Shown: positions 29,316-41,111 of the stretch, piece by piece
Layout: the number at the start of each line of letters is the position of its first letter
Numbering within the stretch: position 1 is the first letter of the stretch
Origin: Dictyostelium firmibasis
Lineage: Eukaryota > Evosea > Eumycetozoa > Dictyosteliales > Dictyosteliaceae
NCBI GenBank assembly: GCA_036169595.1
Contig: CM069768.1
Coordinates: 3,285,001-3,340,000 of the forward strand
DNA length: 55,000 nt
Reading direction: 5' to 3'
Notes under the pieces: model-generated
Seen by the model: only the letters and a program-made list of their open reading frames with translations
Told to the model about the DNA's origin: nothing
Databases searched by the model: none
Program-made: the position numbers and the translations under genes

Positions 29316-30573
29316 TTAAATATCCAAATCATCATCAGGATCCTCATCATCAAAATCTTCATCATCAGGGTCTTCAATTAATAAAGTTTGTTCATTATTA
29401 CCTTGATGTCTATATGGTAAAACAACTGAATCTCTAGCTTGTTTTTCGTCCTCAGTTAATTTTAGATTGAATGATAAATTTTGAGTTGGGTCAGGTTCTT
29501 GTTCCTCTTGTTTTGATTGTAAAGATTCTGCTGAATCAAATTCAACCTTACCAGTGACATTATTTATATAATAGTATTCGACATTTCTAACCACTCTACC
29601 GGAACGTTTTTTAGTGATCAATGTAATTGTTGATTCATATGGATGTGGTAGAGATTCAGAGTATTTCAATTTTGCTGATAATGGTGTAACTTGAATTGAA
29701 ACCGATGATATATATTGTAATTGTTTTTGAACAGATTGTTCATACTCATGTAGATCTGTATGTAATATTGCAAATATACAACTAAATGATTTCTCCATCT
29801 TTATTCTATTACTAACACTACCTTCAATACCTGTTTCAATTTTATTAATTTTTTCAATTTTTTTCTTTTTATCCTGTTGTTCTTGTTGTTGCTCTTTTTC
29901 TTTTTCCTTTTCTTGTTTCTCTTTATCTTGTTTCACTTTATTAAAATTGTAATTTGTTAATGATCTAATTAAATTACATGTATCTGATAATCCACTCTTT
30001 AAAATTAATGTTGATATTGAATTTATTAAAATTATTGGATTCTCTTTAAATTTATTTGGTACACCTAAACTCATATTTATTTAAACATATATTAGTAAAA
30101 ATGAGATTTTAATAATATCTACATTATTCATAAAAATAGATATATATACAATTATAAACATTTTGAATATCTTTAATTATTGAGGTTGAATCATGTTTTA
30201 CGGATTTAAAAATCATTGGAATTTGTTGTAAATTCTCTGTTATATTTTCATTACTATTAATAATATTATTATTATTGTTCCAACCAAATGAATCTGAATA
30301 ATAATCAATGACTATAAAATTACAATTATTATATTTTTTTGATAATTGTTTATATTCTGAAATTGTTGAACTAAAATTTAAAATCCAAATATTTCTGTGT
30401 TGTTTTGATATTGTTGGTAACCATAAAGAATATAAATGATTTAATAAATGTTGTGATGATGATTCTAAACTATCCTCCAATAATATTAATCCTCCAACTG
30501 CATCACTACCACTACTACTAAACACTTTGGTAAATGAATTACTACCAATTGATGTTACGATCGTTGATGACAT
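29316..30573 (-). CDS. elp5: Elongator complex subunit ELP5, 390 aa
   Basis: Exon 1 is 30150-30573 and exon 2 is 29316-30064. The donor is GTATAT and the acceptor TTTAG, joining AAT T|GT GTA CCA. ELP5 belongs to the ELP4-5-6 RecA-like subcomplex of Elongator, which modifies wobble uridines in tRNA. The C-terminus is diagnostic: DPTQNLSFNLKLTEDEKQARDS, then VVLPY, ending EDPDDDLDI, nearly identical to the end of human ELP5 (DPTTHLTFNLHL..., EDPDDDLDI). The N-terminus GGLILLEDSLESS fits the degenerate RecA-like fold. A Lys/Glu/Gln-rich insert sits mid-protein. The apparent ATG at 30074 overlaps the splice acceptor and is not the start. Confidence 0.9.
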
Positions 30574-31238
30574 TTTTATTTATTTCTTTTTTTTTTTTCG
30601 TTCTTTTTAAAATATTAAGAAAAAAAAAAAAATATAAAAAATATAAGGGAAAAGTAGAAAAAAAATAAAAAAAAAAAAAAAGGTGAAATTAAAAAAAATA
30701 AAAAAAATAAAAAAATAAAAAATAAAAATAAAAAAAAAAGAGAGAAATAATTGAAAATAAATTGGGGGGAGGGGTTTATATTCGATCACCAAGTTTTTTA
30801 AAATGAGGTTCTTTATTTATTTTAATTTTTATCAAAATTTTTTTTTTATATAAATATTTTCATTTCTTTTTTTATATTTTTTTTTTTTTATTATAATAAA
30901 ACTAAAAATATTATTTTTTAAAAAATAATAATTATAATAAATGAAAATAGATAAAAAAATATTTTAAAAAATAAGAGAATATAAAGTATTTAAATATTTT
31001 CATATCATGTTAAGTAATAAAAAATAACTTTTAACTTTTTTTTTTCTTTTTTTTTTTTTTTTCTTTTATTTTTATTGTTAGGGAAACTGGAATTTGGTGC
31101 GAAAAACGTTTTTTTCGAAATTTTTTTTTTTTAAAAAACAATTTTTTGATTTTTTTTTTTTAGCGAGTCTTTCTACAGTGAAATTTTTTTTTTTGAATTT
31201 TTTTCACGTTTTTTGTTTTTATCAGCCTAACTACCACC
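30574..31238. other. Divergent promoter of ELP5 and ribosomal protein L7
   Basis: A/T-rich throughout. From 31083 to 31238 composition becomes more mixed, as expected for the leader of a highly expressed gene, and the L7 start has a good context (CTACCACCATG). No element could be named. Confidence 0.5.
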
Positions 31239-32393
31239 ATGTCACAAAAAGTGTACATGTTATATTATCTCTCTCATATAAATTTCAGCCACATTCCACA
31301 CAATCATATATCCACTAATAATCATTATCAATCTTTATCAATCAATATCAATCTTTAGGAATAGATTAGAGTATAAGAGAGAAAATATACATAGAGATGA
31401 TTAGCATATCCTTCGAACAGAATCGGATTCACAATATAAGAAACCTTATATTTAAGCTGAATTAATAGGTGAATAATCAAAGATTTTGAATAGTTTTTTC
31501 ATTCAATAAAAGTTCTTTCTCCTTTGGAGAATGAAAAAACGAAAGAAATCTGAAAGATTTTATCACACTTTGTTTTTTTTTTTTACTAACGATATATAGA
31601 GCTACCAAGACTGCTCCAGTCCCAGAATCCATTCTCAAAAAGAGAGCCACCTCCCAAAAGAAAGCTGTTGATGTTGCTAAATTAGGAAGAGCTCAACAAT
31701 TGGTAGGTTTTAAGAGAAAAAATAGAATAAAATAGGGTTTTTTATTAATTTTATTTTTTGGATTTTTAGAGAAACAGCAGATTAAACTCTGTCTATTTCA
31801 AACGTGCTGAGAAATACGTTTCTGAATACCACAAAACCGAACGTGAAGCCATCCGTTTACACAGAATTGCTAAAAACTCTGGTACTTTCTACGTTCCACC
31901 AGCTGCCAAAGTTGCCTTTGTTATCCGTATTAGAGGTATCAACGGTGTTTCACCAAAACCAAGAAAGGTCTTAAAGCTCCTCAGACTTTTACAATTAAAC
32001 AATGGTGTCTTTGTCAAATTAAACAAAGCTTCAGTCAACATGCTCAAACTTGTTGAACCATACGTTGCTTATGGTTTCCCAAATCTTAAATCAGTCAAAG
32101 AATTGATCTACAAGAGAGGTCACTTAAAGATTGGTGGTCAAAGAATCCCATTAACCTCCAACGAAATGGTTGAAAAACAACTCGGCAAATTCGGTATCAT
32201 TTGCGTTGAAGATATCATCCACGAAATCACCACTTGCGGTAAACACTTCAAACAAGTTAACAACGCTTTATGGCCATTCAAATTAAACTGCCCAAGAGGT
32301 GGCTTCAACATGAAGAAAACTCCATTCCTCCAAGGTGGTGATGCTGGTAACCGTGAACACTTAATCAACAACCTCATCAGCAAAATGAACTAA
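31239..32393 (+). CDS. rpl7: Large-subunit ribosomal protein L7 (uL30), three exons, 246 aa
   Basis: Exons are 31239-31252, 31600-31702 and 31770-32393. Exon 1 is 14 bases (ATG TCA CAA AAA GT), donor GTACAT; the first intron ends TATATAG with a TACTAAC branch-point-like motif 9-15 bases before it. The product begins [20 protein letters not shown]. It is a structural protein of the 60S subunit. The eukaryotic L7 core is clear: [65 protein letters not shown] and the [15 protein letters not shown] end. Codon use (more GTC, ATC, CTC, TCC) is that of a highly expressed gene, unlike its neighbours. The other exon-1 choices do not keep the frame with canonical GT-AG. Confidence 0.93.
31387..31567 (+). 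ncRNA. Structured, U6-like or snoRNA-like segment in the L7 first intron (candidate)
   Basis: The 347-base intron is long for this genome and mixed in composition. It holds a U6-core-like block (31387-31407, ...GATTAGCAT), a perfect 8-bp hairpin with AAAC loop (31433-31452) and a perfect 12-bp stem (31493-31504 with 31529-31540). A lower stem AGATTT/AAATCT (31481-31486, 31546-31551) flanks an internal loop, and ACA follows at 31565-31567, an arrangement like one half of an H/ACA snoRNA. The 24-base distance from upper stem to ACA is longer than the usual 14-16. A C/D reading is also possible (C-like ATGATTA, D-like CTGA 31457-31460). Ribosomal protein introns commonly host snoRNAs. Confidence 0.35.
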
Positions 32394-32686
32394 ATTGATA
32401 AAATAAATATTAATTTTTTATAAAATAAAAGAGTAGTAGTAGCAAAGTAGTTTGGGTAATCAAAAAAAATATATTTTTTAATTATTGATTGAGGTTATTC
32501 TTAATTTATTTACTTTATTTTTAAACAAATTTACTAATTAAACAAAGACATCATACAAAAGCTATCGCAAAATTATAGCTATTTTTTTATATTTCGATAT
32601 AAATTAAAACATGGAAGAGGTTTTTTAAAAAAAAAAAAAAAAACATGGTCAATATCTTTACAAAGTTATATATATGTTTATTAAAT

Positions 32687-33122
32687 TTAGAAGAAACGGC
32701 CATTTCCTGAACCAGTGTAATTTGAACTACCACTTCCCGATGAACCAGATGATGAACCACTTGATGAACCACTTGATGAACCGGATGATAAACCGCTATT
32801 GTTTGAATCACTTCCACCTTTATTATTAATACAAAAAATTAAAGTTAGATGATTTACAATATTCGATAATGGGAATATAAAAATTAGTATTTACTAGTTG
32901 ATGAAGCAGTTGAAGATCCAGTTGATTCACCTGATTCACTTGATTCGCTTTGTGAGCTTGATTGACTACCACTCGATCCACTTTGTGAACCAGAAGTTAG
33001 TGAATTACTATTGCTTGATCCACTTTGGGAACCGGTTGTTCCTTGACTATCGCTATTACTTCCAGAATCTATCAATTGGTTTCGAGTTGAAAAAAAAAAG
33101 TTTGTCAATCTTAATTCTTGCC

Positions 33123-33153
<31 letters not shown>

Positions 33154-34333
33154 AGAAAATTACCTTGTGAACTACCTGACGAAAGTGGTTGATTACTTGA
33201 ACCAGAAGTTTGACCGGTAGTTTGCGAGCTACCAGATGAAAGTGGTTGATTACTTGATCCTGATAATGAATCACTATTTGAGGAGTCTTGTGAACTACCA
33301 GATGAAAGTGGTTGATTGCTTGAACCACTAGTTTGTGAACTACCAGATGAAAGTGGTTGATTGCTTGAACCTGAAAGTGGTTGATTACTTGATCCAGATA
33401 ATGAATCACTATTTGAAGAGTCTTGTGAACTACCAGATGAAAGTGGTTGATTACTTGAACCAGATGAAAGTGGATGATTGCTTGAACCAGAAGTTTGACC
33501 AGAAGTTTGACCAGAGGTTTGACCACTTGATTGACCACCAGTTGTTGTTGAAGTTAATGGTCTTCCACTAGTAGATGATGTTGTAGTTGAACCACTACCT
33601 GGGAACCAATTCTAAAAATAAATATATGTGACTAAAAGTTAGTGAATGATGAAATAATAATAATAATAATAAATAAAAAACGATTATAACATACCAAATC
33701 AACACTAACACCACATTGAGAAGTGGTACCTTGGTATTGTTTCATAACTGCTTGAGTCCAACCACCAAAATTAAAACCATTATCGCCGAAACTTGGATTA
33801 TTATCATAATGTGCATACCATAATGGGAATGATGATAATGAAGATAATGAACCAACTGTTTGTGGCCATTCACCTTCACTTGAATAAACACCAACATTAA
33901 CGCCAAGTTGTGATGCAGTTTGAACTGCAGTTGTGACATATTGAGCGTTGGTTGACATTGAACTACTCCAACAACCATTACATTGTTCAACATCAATCCA
34001 TAAAGTACCATATTGAACTCCATTTAAATTTGAAACTAATGTTTTAATTGCTTCTGCTGCATCTGTAATACCACTACATTGTGAACATAAAAATGCATAT
34101 AAATCAACACTTAATCCTGCAGCTTTTGCTGCTTGAACAATTGATGGTACATTTGAATTAAATCCATAACCACCTGACCAAGTTTGGACTACAATTTTCG
34201 AATTTTGTTGAGCCAAACAACTAAGTTGGCTTGAAGATGGATTGGTTGGTGATGAAATATCTATACCATTTCCCGCAGAAACGATTGCAACAATTAATAA
34301 AACAGATAAAATTAATAAAATTAATTTATTCAT
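32687..34333 (-). CDS. Secreted GH25 lysozyme with Ser-rich mucin-like tail, four exons, 463 aa
   Basis: Exons are 33695-34333, 33164-33611, 32895-33068 and 32687-32817, all GT-AG; the sum is exactly 464 codons. A signal peptide (LILLILSVLLIVAIVSA, residues 4-20) precedes a GH25 muramidase domain (about 21-213). That family cleaves bacterial peptidoglycan. The acidic residues expected for catalysis are visible in GIDISSP and in LWIDVEQC (Asp and Glu). From residue 214 the protein is a repetitive Ser/Gly/Gln tail built from units such as SSNQPLSSGSSQ and SGSQSGSS, ending GNGRFF. A Ser-rich tail suggests a glycosylated linker or retention in lysosomes or at the cell surface. Likely used in digesting bacterial prey. 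Confidence 0.87.
33165..33500. repeat. Tandem coding repeats in lysozyme tail
   Basis: Repeated blocks encode SGSSNQPLSSGSSQ. A longer block including the QDSSNSDSL segment occurs twice (about 33239-33310 and 33371-33450) nearly unchanged, indicating internal duplication. Confidence 0.7.
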
Positions 34334-34795
34334 TTTTATTTGTATATTTTATTGTGGTTAATTAAAAAAATAAAATAAGACTTTTTTTTTTTTTTTTTTT
34401 AAAAAAAACTTATTTTTTCAATGTTTAAAAAAATAAAAAGATATTTACCTAACGTTTTTCGAACAACTTTTCCAATTTGTTTTTTTTTTTATTATATTTT
34501 ATATTTTTATTTTATTTTATTTTTTTTTTTTGAAAATTGATTCGAAAATGTTTTGTTTTACTTTTTTGACCACAAAACGATAATCCCGTTATTTTTTATT
34601 CAATTTTTATTCGATTATTACTTGGAGGAAAAAAAAAACATAGTTTACCAAATTCTTATGTGAAAATAAAATTTTCTTTTTTTTTTTTAATTGGGTTGAT
34701 ATTTTCTGTTTCTTTTTTTTTTTTTTTTTAATGGAAATATTCTAATGATCTCGATGTTGATAATGACTGACATCATATTATTTTAATATTTTATT

Positions 34796-34850
34796 TATTT
34801 GTTTATTTATTTGTTTATTTATTTGTTTATTTATTTATTTATTTATTTAC
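34796..34850. repeat. (TTTA)n with TTTG variants
   Basis: Alternating TTTATTTG and TTTA units, a degenerate tetranucleotide microsatellite. Confidence 0.8.
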
Positions 34851-35476
34851 AGAGTTGGTGGGAGAAACATTAAAAAAAAAAAAAAAATTTTGAAAATGGA
34901 TTAATTTTTTTTTTAAAAAAGTTTTTATTTTAACACATATTTATAAATAAAAAAATTAATAAAAAAAAAAATAAAGTATTTCTTGGCGAAAACAACTATT
35001 TTTTAAACAAAATTCTTTGAATTTATTTTGTATAATTTTATTGAAATAAAAAATTTAGTGTTTTTCTGATTTTTTCTAAATTGATGAATTATTCAGAGTT
35101 TATTTTTTTTTTATTTAATCAATAAATTAATTTCTGATTAATTTTTTGTATATTATTGTTTATTTAATATCTTCTTCTTTCTTTAATACTAAACTCTCAA
35201 TGAATAGATACAATGGGTATAGTTTGGTTAACTCTTCCTGTCTATTTGAGATCATCAATAACTACACTGTGGAAAATGGAGAGTTTTTTTTGTTTTTGAG
35301 ACACAAAAATTATAACAGTAGTTTTTTATATTTAAATTTTTTAAAATAAAATTTTTTTTTTTAAGAGAAATTGTTTTTTTTTTTTAAAATCACATTCCAA
35401 CAAACAATTTAATTACTTTTTATTATATTTTATTTTTTCACTCATATTCCACCTTATCTTCAAATCCTGTTCTACT

Positions 35477-35754
<278 letters not shown>

Positions 35755-36651
35755 AGGAAGTTGTATTGGTGATTGAGAATAATATTATTATGATTACAAC
35801 AACCAATGAAAAATAATTAAAAAAATAAATAAAATAAAAATTAAAAAAAAATAAATTCAAAAAAAAAATAAAATTAATTTTAACCAAAACTTTTTTTTCT
35901 CAAGATTCGGCTGTTATGTTTTTTATTTTTTTTATTTTATTTCATTTCATTTCATTTTTCTATCCAACCTTATATTAAAAAAAAATAAAATAAAATAAAA
36001 AAAATTTAATAAAAAAAATAAAAAAATAAATTAATAAAAATAAAATAAAGAATCTAAAATACAAACAATATTGTATAATTAGGATCTTAAATAGTTTAGG
36101 TAATTCTTTTATAACTGATTTTAAATCTCTTTTCTTATTCAAAAGAGACCCCTTTAAAATAAATAAATAAATAAACAAACAAAAAAAACAAAAAAATAAA
36201 AAATAAAAAAAATAAAAAACAAAATAAATAATATACAAAAAAAAAAAAAACAAAATAAAATCACAAAGTAAAAAAAAAAAAAAAAAAAATTTTACAAAAC
36301 ATCTTTTTTTTATTTTTTATATCATCACAATTGTATTGTTTTTTTATAAATAACCATATCAAAACAATTGTTTTTATAATAACACACACAAACACACAAC
36401 CCCTACACTCATTTGTGGAATTAATTTTTAAATTTTTATAATTTTGAAAAAAAAAAAAAAAAAGAAAAAAAAAAAAAAAGAAAAAAAAAATCCACACATA
36501 AAAAAAAAAAACCAAAACACTTATTAACACCAACATATAATTTATATTATTTATTGTTTATTTTTAAAATTTATACACTATATATAACAAATATTGATTA
36601 AAATATATAGTTATTATTAAAAAAAAAGAGTCGTATTCTTTAAATTTTAAA

Positions 36652-38015
36652 ATGGCCATTGACAAAGATTCATCTAAAAGACCGGCTAGTATGTATACAA
36701 AACGAAAAAAAAAAAAAAAAATAAAAATAAAAATAAAATAAAAAAGAAAAACAATAATAAATAAAATAATAATTTTATTAATATATTAATTTTAAAAAAA
36801 AATAAAAAAAATAAAGATACTGCATTTAAACAACAAAGATTAAAAGCATGGGAACCAATTTTAACACCAGGACCAGTAATTATTGCGTTTATTGTTATTG
36901 GTATTGTTTTTATACCAATTGGAGCAGCAATTATTAGTGCATCAAATAAGGTATTAGAGCATGTAATTAGATATGATGATAATCCAAATTGTCAATTAGG
37001 ACAAAAATGTACAATTAATTATACACTCCCAACTGAAATGGAATCACCAGTTTATTTATATTATAAATTGGATAACTTTTATCAAAATCATCGTAGATAT
37101 GTAAAATCAAGAAATGACGACCAACTCAGAGGTATCGAAGTCACAGATTTCAGTAAATTAAAGGATTGTGAACCATTAATTACAACCGATGGTTCTGAGG
37201 ATGTTAATAAGATTTTAGTTCCATGTGGTTTAATTGCAAATAGTGTTTTCAATGGTATGTTATTTATCACCATCAGAAAAAAAAAAAAAAAAACCAATAA
37301 TATCTGATATTGAAAAAAAATGGAGAAATAGAACTTATTATTAAAAATTATTATTATTACTATTATTGTTATTATTACCATTATTATAGATTCAATTTCA
37401 ATAGCAGACGCTTCAGGTAGCTTAATCAATTTCAACAAATCAGGAATTGCATGGCAATCAGATATTGATAAAAAGTTTAAAAACTACCCAGCAAATGGTG
37501 TAGGTGTTATTAATTTTTCAAACTTTGAAGATGAAGATTTCATTGTTTGGATGAGAACTGCTGCTTTACCAGATTTTAAAAAACTTTATAGAATTTATCA
37601 TGGCGATAATGGTGCATTATCTGGTACCATTCAAATTAGAATTGATAATAGTAAGTTTTTATATGATATATTTTAAAAAAGAAAATATCCCAAGCTAACA
37701 TATAACACATATATAAAATATGTAGAGTACCCAGTTGCTTCATTTGATGGTAAAAAATATGTAGTTTTATCAACAACTTCATGGATTGGTGGTAAAAATC
37801 CATTTTTAGGTTATGCTTACATTATTGTTGGTATCATTTGTTTTGTTCAAGGTGTTGTATTTGGTAAGTAAACAATATTTTTTCAATAAAAAAAAATAAA
37901 ATAAAATAAAAAACAAAAAATTAACATTTTACATATTTTTAATGATTTAGCCATTAAACACAAGATTAGCCCAAGAGTACTTGGTTCACCAAAATATTTA
38001 GAATGGAATAAATAA
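36652..38015 (+). CDS. CDC50/LEM3-family flippase beta subunit, five exons, 312 aa
   Basis: Exons are 36652-36688, 36817-37254, 37390-37650, 37726-37863 and 37951-38015; all four introns are GT-AG (GTATGT or GTAAGT donors) and sum to 313 codons. CDC50 proteins pair with P4-ATPases to flip phospholipids and allow their exit from the ER. Topology fits: short cytosolic N-terminus with [18 protein letters not shown], membrane helix 1 (about 34-57), a large lumenal domain with paired Cys ([27 protein letters not shown]) and N-glycosylation sites, helix 2 (about 266-290), and a short tail. [13 protein letters not shown] is a hallmark of the family, here [13 protein letters not shown]. The exon 2 to 3 junction falls within that motif. 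Confidence 0.92.
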
Positions 38016-39213
38016 ACCTTTTTTTATAACAAACACACACAAATAGTGATGAGTTATTTATATCTATCCTTTCATCATTGTATTACAAAAAAAAAAAAAA
38101 AAAAAAAAAAAATTGTCTGTAATAAAAAAAAAAGAAAATATTTTATCTAATTAGTGTTGGTTTTAAATTGATTATTTTAGTAATTGACTTGTCAAATTTT
38201 TTTTTCCTTACTTCCTCCGTGAGATTTTTTTCTTTTTACCTATGATAAGACTCGATGTCTATTGGCGGTGTTAATTAAATAAATAATCTTTATTGTTTAC
38301 TTTTTCACTTTCTATATGAGATAGTATTAGTGTTTGATTTGGTTTAAATTGGTAGGGTATGGATTTTTTTTTTTACGTACATTGTAAGAGAAGGTGACGT
38401 ATGAATCTCTTTCACACGGTACAACATTTTTCTTTTATTGAGTGATAGTTTCCGTGTATTGGAGCATCTCGAATGGTTTTTTTTGTGACACATAAAATAT
38501 AATTGAAGAAAAATCTAATATGTGGTTGTTTTGGAGTCGGATTGGTGAGAGAGGCAATCTTGACATATTCCATTTTAATGAGTTTTTCAAATTGTGCGTT
38601 GACAATATCATAGTTCATTTGTTGGGTTTGATAATTACTTTATCTTGTGTGGTGCTTGAAGGGTCGAATTAGATTTTTCAAATCCATGTTCAGATGCTAT
38701 GTAATATTATGGATGTGAGGGTTGAGATTAATGTCACGGTGGGACCATTTGAAACCCTCTATTGAGTGAAAGTATCCATGTATCAATGTTTCTGGAATGG
38801 AGAATGACGGCGACAAATTTTAAAAAAAAAAGGAGGGTGTTAAGTTACATATCAGATTGGATATTTTGTATACCAATACTTTTTTGGCATTGCAGAATTT
38901 ACTTGTGTCTGTAAGGTTTGTAGATAAGAACGGCCCTCCTCGATTTAAATAACTGGTTATTTAAATATTTAAACTACTATATTTTTTTTTTTAAAAAGAA
39001 TGTGGGAGAAAAAAAAAAAAATTCTTAAAAAATTCTCATATTTCTATTTATAAACAATTTGGTTTTCTTTTATTATTTTTCAATGAAATTTCTCAAAGCT
39101 TTTTTTATCCCGTCATTTGTAAAATAACACCAATACAAAAATTTTAAATTAAAAAAAAAAAAAAAAAAAAGATATTAAATCATAATACCTTTTTTTTATT
39201 ATTTAAAAAAATA
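38016..39213. other. Intergenic region between convergent CDC50 and phospholipase genes
   Basis: Both genes end here. The middle (about 38150-38960) has clearly higher GC than other spacers and no intact gene; it is listed as a probable fossil. The flanks are A/T tracts. Confidence 0.5.
38150..38960 (-). mobile_element. Possible retroelement fossil, reverse-transcriptase-like fragment
   Basis: About 0.8 kb of mixed-composition DNA unlike nearby spacers. Part of it on the minus strand (38412-38618) reads as a peptide with the feel of a reverse transcriptase N-terminal palm region (a CVTKK then RDAPIHGNYHSI arrangement). It is broken and clearly old. No terminal repeats were found, so I cannot say whether it is DIRS-like or gypsy/Skipper-like, or set exact ends. 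It could also be an unrelated gene relic. Confidence 0.3.
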
Positions 39214-40334
39214 TTAATTAAAAGTTGTTGAATCAGATGAAGAAGCTGATGAAGAGGTTGTGGCAGGTTTCATTGATTGTAAAGACATAGTCATCCAATC
39301 GAAATTCCAAGTTGTTGGTTGACCTGCGTAAGTGTATTTTTCGGCCCATTGTGAGTTCCAAGTGAATGGAGTTTCATTATCATGAGATGGACCAGATTGA
39401 GCATTAACGAGGAGAGCAGCAACCATATCAGCTGAAACAACCTTTGAATCAATACCACCAAAAGCATCTGGATCAAGGTATTGGTTATTTGGATCTTCTG
39501 AGGTGACTAAATCGAAACGACTACTAATTTGGTTACCAGCATTACCTTGTGAAAATGGATCATTTTGCCAGTTATTATAACGAAGCATAGCTTGGAATTG
39601 AGTCAATGAGTGGATATTGTTGGCATCACGTTTGAAAATCATTGATCTTGGACTTGCTTGATAAGAGAACCAATTACCAAATTGGGCATAGGTTTCATTG
39701 AAACCTGTTAATCCATAAATATTCTCATAGAATGGAATATTGAATGATGGCCAAAAACCAGTACGTAAAATTGGTGTTTGATCGCCGTATTCAATATAGT
39801 CTGGTACTTGTTCTAAAATGTAAAGTGTACCATCTAATGCACCATATCCTTTAATAAATTTATTATAATCAACAACGATCCACTATTGAAAATAAAAATA
39901 AAAATAAATTAATATTTCCAATAAGTTTTTTAAAAAAATTTTAAATACCAAAACTACATACTTGATTATTATAAGTACCAGAGTTATATAATGAAAAAGC
40001 TTGACACCAAGATTCACCACTTGTAGCTAAACGATTAGCAACGATAACTCTCATCCATGAGAGAACAGATTGTGAAGTAATTAAATGATAAAGATTGTTA
40101 TTCATTAAACCATTTGTAGTTTCAATTACGACGATCTTGGTATCTAATAAATAAAAGTCATCGATCGAACTAAGAGTGCCTGGATAACCTGAAAACATTG
40201 TAACCTTTGATGCTGGTGGTTGACCATTGAATAAATATTTAAGATTATAAACTTTAAACATTCTAACCATTTCATAATATGATGACCTAAAATTGTTAAA
40301 TTTAATTTAAAATATATTAATAAATTGAAATTTC

Positions 40335-40368
<34 letters not shown>

Positions 40369-41111
40369 CTCAAAACTTACCAAGTAGTATGACCAGAGAA
40401 AAGATCACTTAAATCATCAGTTAATTTAATTAAGGCAGAGCAATGACCAGTTCTTCTCATGAATTCTTTGAAAGCTTGTTTTGGTGAGGTGGCAGTGGCT
40501 GGAGAGGTTACTTGCTTACCATTGGTAAGATTAAGAGCTGGACCCAAATCAATCATATCGCCATCCATATTCATTAAGAAGAATTCGGTGAGACCCAATA
40601 ATTGTGATGAATCAACATCATTATCTATGATCGATTGATTGTAACCACGTTGCATGTAAGTAATTTGAGTGAGTAAAGTTTGAATATTTTGCCAATATAA
40701 ATCGGTTGATGGTGCACTTTCGATCATATCCTCTAAGTATTGTACATTTTCTTGAATCCAATCTTCAACGTCAGATCCGATGACATTGTGATATTCATTT
40801 TGGTACATGTTCATCCAATTTTGGTAAATAGTCTCTTGTGAGATGTATCCCTCTAAATAACCTGCACCTGCTGCAATAATTTCATTTGGATAAAGTCCCT
40901 CTGATGAACTTATACTCATGAATGACCAACCGGTACTCATCATTTCATTGGAGAATATGGCTTGTGCCACACCATTTGAAAATGTTCCTGGTTTGACATA
41001 GTAATTATCTGGTTGTGCATAAAATACTGTATATCCATCATCAACACCATTTGATAAAACACTACCAATTATTGCTATTGTTAATAATAAAAGTGACCTT
41101 ATTATTTTCAT
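39214..41111 (-). CDS. Phospholipase B-like hydrolase (PLBD family), three exons, 574 aa
   Basis: Exons are 40381-41111, 39962-40286 and 39214-39882, with donors GTAAGT and GTATGT, summing to 575 codons. The product is a secreted or lysosomal Ntn-type hydrolase related to PLBD1/2 and the Dictyostelium plb family, acting on phospholipid acyl chains. A signal peptide (IIRSLLLLTIAIIGSVLS) starts it. The conserved GHCSALIKL block carries the expected N-terminal nucleophile Cys near residue 225, exposed by self-cleavage. Other family marks: TGWSFMSI, GYLEGYIS, SGYPGTLSSIDDFYLLD, VVIETTNG, WMRVIVANRLA, CQAFSLYNSGTYNNQW, LRYNNWQNDPFSQGNAG and SSRFDL. The tail is Ser/Thr-rich. Family and exon joins are firm; which plb paralogue it is, I cannot say. 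Confidence 0.93.

Noticed and set aside
30607-30792. 61-codon minus-strand Phe/Ile-rich frame
   Set aside because: It is homopolymer-derived sequence without conserved features. The same holds for similar frames at 7428-7619, 23681-23872, 24278-24514 and 35975-36536.
31405-31430. TTCGAA-containing segment resembling a tRNA B box
   Set aside because: No A box, acceptor stem or anticodon arm can be built around it. No tRNA gene was found anywhere in the window by eye.
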